From NCBI GenBank assembly GCA_965661005.1, contig CBFICB010000001.1, positions 372,001-436,000 of the forward strand: a stretch of DNA of 64,000 nt. The letters run 5' to 3'. A program made the position numbers and the translations under genes. Every line of letters starts with the position of its first letter. The stretch's first letter is position 1. This document shows, piece by piece, positions 60,422 to 64,000 of the stretch. This DNA comes from UBA5109 sp965661005 (lineage in GTDB: Bacteria; Pseudomonadota; Gammaproteobacteria; Pseudomonadales; Pseudohongiellaceae). The notes beneath the pieces are model-generated. The model saw only the letters and a list, made by a program, of their open reading frames with translations, was not told the origin of the DNA and did no database searches.

Positions 60422-62293
60422 TTATTGTTGATCGAGAATTGCTTCAATTCTATCCATTAAAGAATTCATTCGGCGTATTACCGGTTCATAAGCTTCTGCC
60501 TGAGTCATGTCTAATCCGGCTTCATTGAGCAGAATATTGTGAGGGTAATCAGAACCGCCTGCGCTCAAGACTTTCAAAAAGTTATCCCGCACCTGCACTT
60601 CACCAGCAAGAAATTTTTCAGCAAACCAGGCTGCGCCGGTAATACTGGTAGCATACTGAAATACATAAAAGTCATAGTAGAAGTGAGGAATATAGGCCCA
60701 CTCAACGGTATAGGCATCGTCAATTGTAAGGACGCCTTCATCATGGCCGTGATAGCGTTTCAAAAGTTCGCCATAAGTTTCACTCAAGACTGTGCCATTC
60801 AGGGGCTCTCCATTTTCTGCCATTTGGTGAATCGCCAACTCAAATTCTGCAAACATGGTTTGGCGAAAAAATGTCCCTCGAATGCTTTCCAAAGCACTGC
60901 CCAGGTAAAACAATCTTTCTTCATCACTTTGGGCATTGGCTATCATGTATTCTTCCAGCAGAATTTCATTAATGGTTGAGGCCATTTCTGCAGTGAAAGT
61001 TGAGTAATCCGCGGTCTCCCATGGGTTGTTAGCATTGGCTAATAATGAATGCACCGCGTGGCCCCATTCATGAGCAAATGTTGAAAGGGCATTGTAGTCG
61101 TCATTATGATTAAGCAGGATATATGGATGAACATCATAAGCAGACCCGCTCATATAGGCGCCAGAGGTTTTACCAGCTTGTGGATGGCTATGCATCCAGT
61201 CTTGAGAAAGACCTTCTGCCAGTAGGCTGAGATAGTCTTCGCCAAAAGGTTGCAGTGCTTCAAAAGTGATTTCTTTTGAGCGTTCAATATCGAATATGCC
61301 GGTATCTACTTCGATCAGAGGAGGGTAGATATCGTAATAGCGCAAATCCTCTATACCGAGCATACGTCCGCGTAAGCGCAAATATCGATGAAAGATAGGT
61401 AAAGAATTGTTTACCTGAGTCACCAGTTGCGTATAGATTTCCGAAGGTAAGCCATCCACAAACAGGTTTTGTTGAAGCACGGAGTCATAAGATCTGGCTC
61501 TTGCAGAAAATACATTGGCCTGGACTTCTGAGCTGAGCGTTGCCCCCATGCCATCAGCATATTGTTGCCAGGTTTGCCAAAAGGTATCAAAAACAAGCTT
61601 TCTGTCTTCACGATTTTCAACACCACGATAAAAGGTATAGGCAGCTTGTGTCAGTTCTGCTTCCTCTCCATCGCTTAATGTCACGGTGGGCCAGGGAATA
61701 TCTGCATTGGCATACATTTGATAGATTTGTTCAGGTGAGGCTAATAACAGTGATGCCTGTGCCAATATTCCTTCAGTTTGCTCATCCAGGGTATAAGGCG
61801 CCATACGCAGGGTGTCTTCCAGCATGAAGGTGAAGTTTTCCAGTGCTGGTTCTTCATTTAGAAAGCGATGAACGGTCTCCGTACCAACAGACAAAATTTC
61901 CGGGCTTAGCCAGGACGTTGCTTCTCCCCAATCAGTATAGAGCTGCATCGCTCTGCCAAAGCGAGTCTGTTCATCGGGGTCTCGCTGGTCAGCATCTCGC
62001 CGTAAACTGGTATAGATATAAACTCTGGTCAGTTCTTTATAGGCATTTGAAATAGAAGTAAGGGCTTGCGCCATCGACTCAGCGCTATTACCTAAAGTTC
62101 CGCGGTAACGATTAACGCTTTGTAGTCGGTTTTGAAGATCAATATAAGCGGCTTCCCAATCATTCGGGCTTGCATAGAGATCTGTCAGGTCCCATACATA
62201 TTGTTCGGATTCCTGAGCATTGGCGAATAAGCAGGTTAATCCAAAAATTAGAGTAAATAGTAGAGTCTTTAGTCGATTTGAGACTTTCATCAA
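60422..62293 (-). CDS. pepF: Exported M3-family oligoendopeptidase F
   Basis: A 623-residue zinc peptidase with a signal peptide (TLLFTLIFGLTCLFANAQ). The oligoendopeptidase F layout follows: an N-terminal helical region (about 35-200) and the catalytic domain with HEWGH at residues 408-412 and the third ligand Glu in FTAEMASTINEI near 433. The late HYGHDEG-like stretch KRYHGHDEGVLTIDDAY is typical of the family. Cytoplasmic PepF is usual; an exported form cuts small peptides in the periplasm. It is the first gene of a two-gene leftward unit with the esterase. Confidence 0.93.
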   Translation of the reverse strand: MMKVSNRLKTLLFTLIFGLTCLFANAQESEQYVWDLTDLYASPNDWEAAYIDLQNRLQSVNRYRGTLGNSAESMAQALTSISNAYKELTRVYIYTSLRRDADQRDPDEQTRFGRAMQLYTDWGEATSWLSPEILSVGTETVHRFLNEEPALENFTFMLEDTLRMAPYTLDEQTEGILAQASLLLASPEQIYQMYANADIPWPTVTLSDGEEAELTQAAYTFYRGVENREDRKLVFDTFWQTWQQYADGMGATLSSEVQANVFSARARSYDSVLQQNLFVDGLPSEIYTQLVTQVNNSLPIFHRYLRLRGRMLGIEDLRYYDIYPPLIEVDTGIFDIERSKEITFEALQPFGEDYLSLLAEGLSQDWMHSHPQAGKTSGAYMSGSAYDVHPYILLNHNDDYNALSTFAHEWGHAVHSLLANANNPWETADYSTFTAEMASTINEILLEEYMIANAQSDEERLFYLGSALESIRGTFFRQTMFAEFELAIHQMAENGEPLNGTVLSETYGELLKRYHGHDEGVLTIDDAYTVEWAYIPHFYYDFYVFQYATSITGAAWFAEKFLAGEVQVRDNFLKVLSAGGSDYPHNILLNEAGLDMTQAEAYEPVIRRMNSLMDRIEAILDQQ

Positions 62294-62389
62294 ATTTGAT
62301 CCTCTTTTAACTCAGTAGTATTGTCCAATTAAAGCATATGTAAAAAGATTTGTTGAAGAGTGTAAAGCTCTTAAGCATACTCAATAACC

Positions 62390-63577
62390 ATGAATAAACA
62401 ACGCCTAAGTTTTGCAGCTTTTCTACTAATCTGTATATACGGACTTTGGTATCTGCAAAAACAACTTACACCCGAAAGGCCGGATGTAACCCCCTATGCT
62501 GCACGTCCAGAATTAATGGATGATGCACCTGCTCTGGTTTCTGCCATACAAGCTTCGCCAGAGGAGGCACAGTTAGCTATAGATACAGCGGCATTAAGAC
62601 AAACTGCTCAACAACGCATGGAGGCTGCCGCGGATCAAGAAATTATTGAAGCAGGCCCTGACTTCTCTTGTAATATGGCTCCGATCAGAGAAGTAACCGA
62701 GACCAGATCCAATCAAATATACCAATGGCGGGATGAAAACGGTCAGTTGCATTTCAGCGATACTCCACCACCTGGACTGGTAGCTGAGATTTTTGATGCC
62801 CGGCAAGGCAATACTATTGAGTATTTTCAGCTGAATATAGATTTTCGAGGAACAAACACACTTCCTTTTTTTAGAAATCAGATACAGGCTCAAGCTACCA
62901 GTATGTATAAAATTCTTGCTGATATGCTCGGTCAGTCCCGTTTAAAGCAAGTAGAATTGAATGTTGTTATTTTTCCTGATTGGAACAGCTATCTGGAATA
63001 CGCAACAGTCGCTGTTGGGCCGGAGATGGTCAATTCTGGTGGGTTTTATACCAATGCGACCAACGAAGCCGTCACTTATAGTTATGCAGATGATGAACAA
63101 ACTCTGGCGGTTACACGACATGAAGCTGCCCATGTAATTCTAAATGGCATGTTGGCAGCTGGCCCGTTATGGTTACATGAAGGCCTGGCAAAATATTTTG
63201 AGATGTTGAGCATGCGCCAGCAGTATTCTCAAGTTTCCCCGAATCTAGACTGGCTGGCTCTTGCCACATCAAGTATCGATACTGGTTACCCGGCTTCGTT
63301 GGCAGATTTTCTAGATCTTTCTCCTCAAGAATGGCGTGGCGAGGCGCAAGCAGTGCATTATGCCTTAGGCTGGAGTCTGGTTTATTTTATGCTGGACAAT
63401 AATGATGGGAAGCGTGCACTGATCGCGCTTATGCAAAAACTAGCGGATGATTATTGCACGCCAACTAATAGCACTGTTCAGCTAAACCTGAGTTATCCGG
63501 GTGGCATTCCAGCCTTACAGGAAGATTTTTACGCCTGGCTGGACGATGAAGCTGATAAGCGCAATCATACTTATTAA
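62390..63577 (+). CDS. DUF4124 protein with a HEAAH gluzincin-like peptidase domain
   Basis: A 395-residue envelope protein. A single N-terminal helix (LSFAAFLLICIYGLWYLQ) anchors it. A DUF4124 stretch (about residues 109-130: IYQWRDENGQLHFSDTPPPG) follows. The C-terminal half is a DUF1570-like metallopeptidase: VTRHEAAHVILNGMLAAGPL with HEAAH at 244-248, and WLHEGLAKYFEML with the third ligand Glu. It likely acts in the periplasm, perhaps on cell-wall or protein substrates. The ATG follows a weak ribosome-binding site. It is divergent from pepF. Confidence 0.85.
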   Translation: MNKQRLSFAAFLLICIYGLWYLQKQLTPERPDVTPYAARPELMDDAPALVSAIQASPEEAQLAIDTAALRQTAQQRMEAAADQEIIEAGPDFSCNMAPIREVTETRSNQIYQWRDENGQLHFSDTPPPGLVAEIFDARQGNTIEYFQLNIDFRGTNTLPFFRNQIQAQATSMYKILADMLGQSRLKQVELNVVIFPDWNSYLEYATVAVGPEMVNSGGFYTNATNEAVTYSYADDEQTLAVTRHEAAHVILNGMLAAGPLWLHEGLAKYFEMLSMRQQYSQVSPNLDWLALATSSIDTGYPASLADFLDLSPQEWRGEAQAVHYALGWSLVYFMLDNNDGKRALIALMQKLADDYCTPTNSTVQLNLSYPGGIPALQEDFYAWLDDEADKRNHTY

Positions 63578-63775
63578 ACCAAAGACAGTTTATTTAACTC
63601 TTTTAAATGGCTTCATCTTCTTAACTGAAAGTTTTACAGGTTTTTTCTTTCGATAGATTCTATTAATTTCGACTAAAGCGTCATTACTTTTATTTTTAGG
63701 TAAACCTATTCTCCACTTAAGCGTTTTAATCAGTACAAATTCACAAAATGATGTATTGAATAAATGGAGTGTACG

Positions 63776-64000
63776 ATGAACAAATATAAAGTAATCCTTG
63801 GAAGTGCAGTTTTAGCGGCAACGGCAGCTTTTAGTATTAGCGGTGTTCTTGCACAAGATTCAGAAGCAACTGATGCGGAACGAAGAGCCGCTTTTGAAGA
63901 GCGCAGAGATGAACGTCGAGGAGAGATGGAAGCCAGGCGTGAAGAAAGGTGGGCTGAAATTTCAGAAGAAAATCCTGAATTAGCCGCTGAAATTGAAGCT
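63776..64000 (+). CDS. Exported charged helical protein, 5' part (runs off the window)
   Basis: The first 75 codons of a gene that leaves the window at the right edge. A signal peptide (VILGSAVLAATAAFSISGVL, cleavage after LAQ near residue 27) is followed by an Arg/Glu-rich stretch (RRAAFEERRDERRGEMEARR) typical of small periplasmic charged proteins, for example Spy/CpxP-like or unknown acidic chaperone-like proteins. No domain can be named from this piece. The ATG is preceded by TGGAGTGTACG, a fair ribosome-binding site. The gap from 63578 has no other gene. Confidence 0.75.
   Translation, partial: MNKYKVILGSAVLAATAAFSISGVLAQDSEATDAERRAAFEERRDERRGEMEARREERWAEISEENPELAAEIEA

Noticed and set aside
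1..64000. CRISPR arrays, tRNA and rRNA genes, prophage or full insertion sequences
   Set aside because: No regularly spaced direct repeats, cloverleaf-type sequences, phage structural genes or transposase genes were seen on reading; a proper tRNA or IS search was not possible.

Overview
The window looks like a chromosomal stretch of a free-living, AT-leaning gammaproteobacterium, probably a marine heterotroph. The signs are a prpBC-acnD-prpF methylcitrate operon, a rimK start, a tamB tail, an AttEFGH-like ABC system, and many Sec- or Tat-exported enzymes together with multiheme, ApbE and DUF5916-type envelope proteins. No tRNA, rRNA, CRISPR array, transposase gene or prophage was seen. The lineage is inferred from gene content only. 

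Layout. 0-6 kb: the 5' end of rimK, a CorA/ZntB transporter tail-to-tail with an MscS channel, a tamB 3' remnant, an NhaC antiporter and two exported cupin proteins. 5.7-13.2 kb: a leftward operon for propionate (2-methylcitrate) catabolism, prpB-prpC-gntR-acnD-prpF, followed by an alpha/beta hydrolase broken by one amber codon. A promoter and two identical palindromes, likely GntR operators, sit in front of prpB. 13.3-13.7 kb: a gene-free stretch with a 260-bp nested inverted-repeat element. 13.7-22.4 kb: a TauE/SafE permease and a group of mostly exported small-molecule enzymes (VOC, FAH, SMP-30-like, gamma-glutamyltransferase) with an aldo/keto reductase, a hydrolase and a lipoprotein. 22.4-27 kb: an exported ApbE-DUF2271 fusion divergent from a PepSY-type membrane protein, then a large outer-membrane DUF5916 protein. 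27-33.7 kb: an AttEFGH-like ABC system (ATPase, double permease, lipocalin-like lipoprotein) split by an RhlE helicase and a broken monooxygenase gene. 33.7-37.8 kb: a zinc-ribbon membrane protein, an octaheme cytochrome c with TPRs, a doubtful orphan gene and an exported methyltransferase. 37.8-40.8 kb: a cobalt-type nitrile hydratase operon with DUF6152 and PPOX proteins. 40.9-46.6 kb: an ABC-F protein, a CatB-type acetyltransferase, an exported M20 peptidase and a ZIP transporter carrying a cyclic-nucleotide-binding domain. 46.7-56.3 kb: a transporter-rich block (DAACS, sugar porter, HupE/UreJ, GntP, AEC, DASS) with metY inside. 56.4-64 kb: a methyltransferase, a broken GAF-domain gene, an ApbE lipoprotein, a conserved unknown, a PHB-depolymerase-like esterase, an M3 oligopeptidase, a DUF4124-gluzincin protein and the start of an exported charged protein. 

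How the parts fit. The clearest functional unit is the methylcitrate operon with its own regulator and operators. Organic-acid transport (DASS, GntP, DAACS) and exported hydrolases suggest scavenging of small acids, peptides and polymers. Two ApbE proteins, DUF2271, a PepSY-type protein and an octaheme cytochrome point to periplasmic redox chemistry. 

Four genes are visibly decayed: tamB (3' remnant only), an alpha/beta hydrolase (TAG), an ABM monooxygenase (frameshift plus TGA) and a GAF protein (TGA). This suggests ongoing gene loss, or sequence errors in this assembly.
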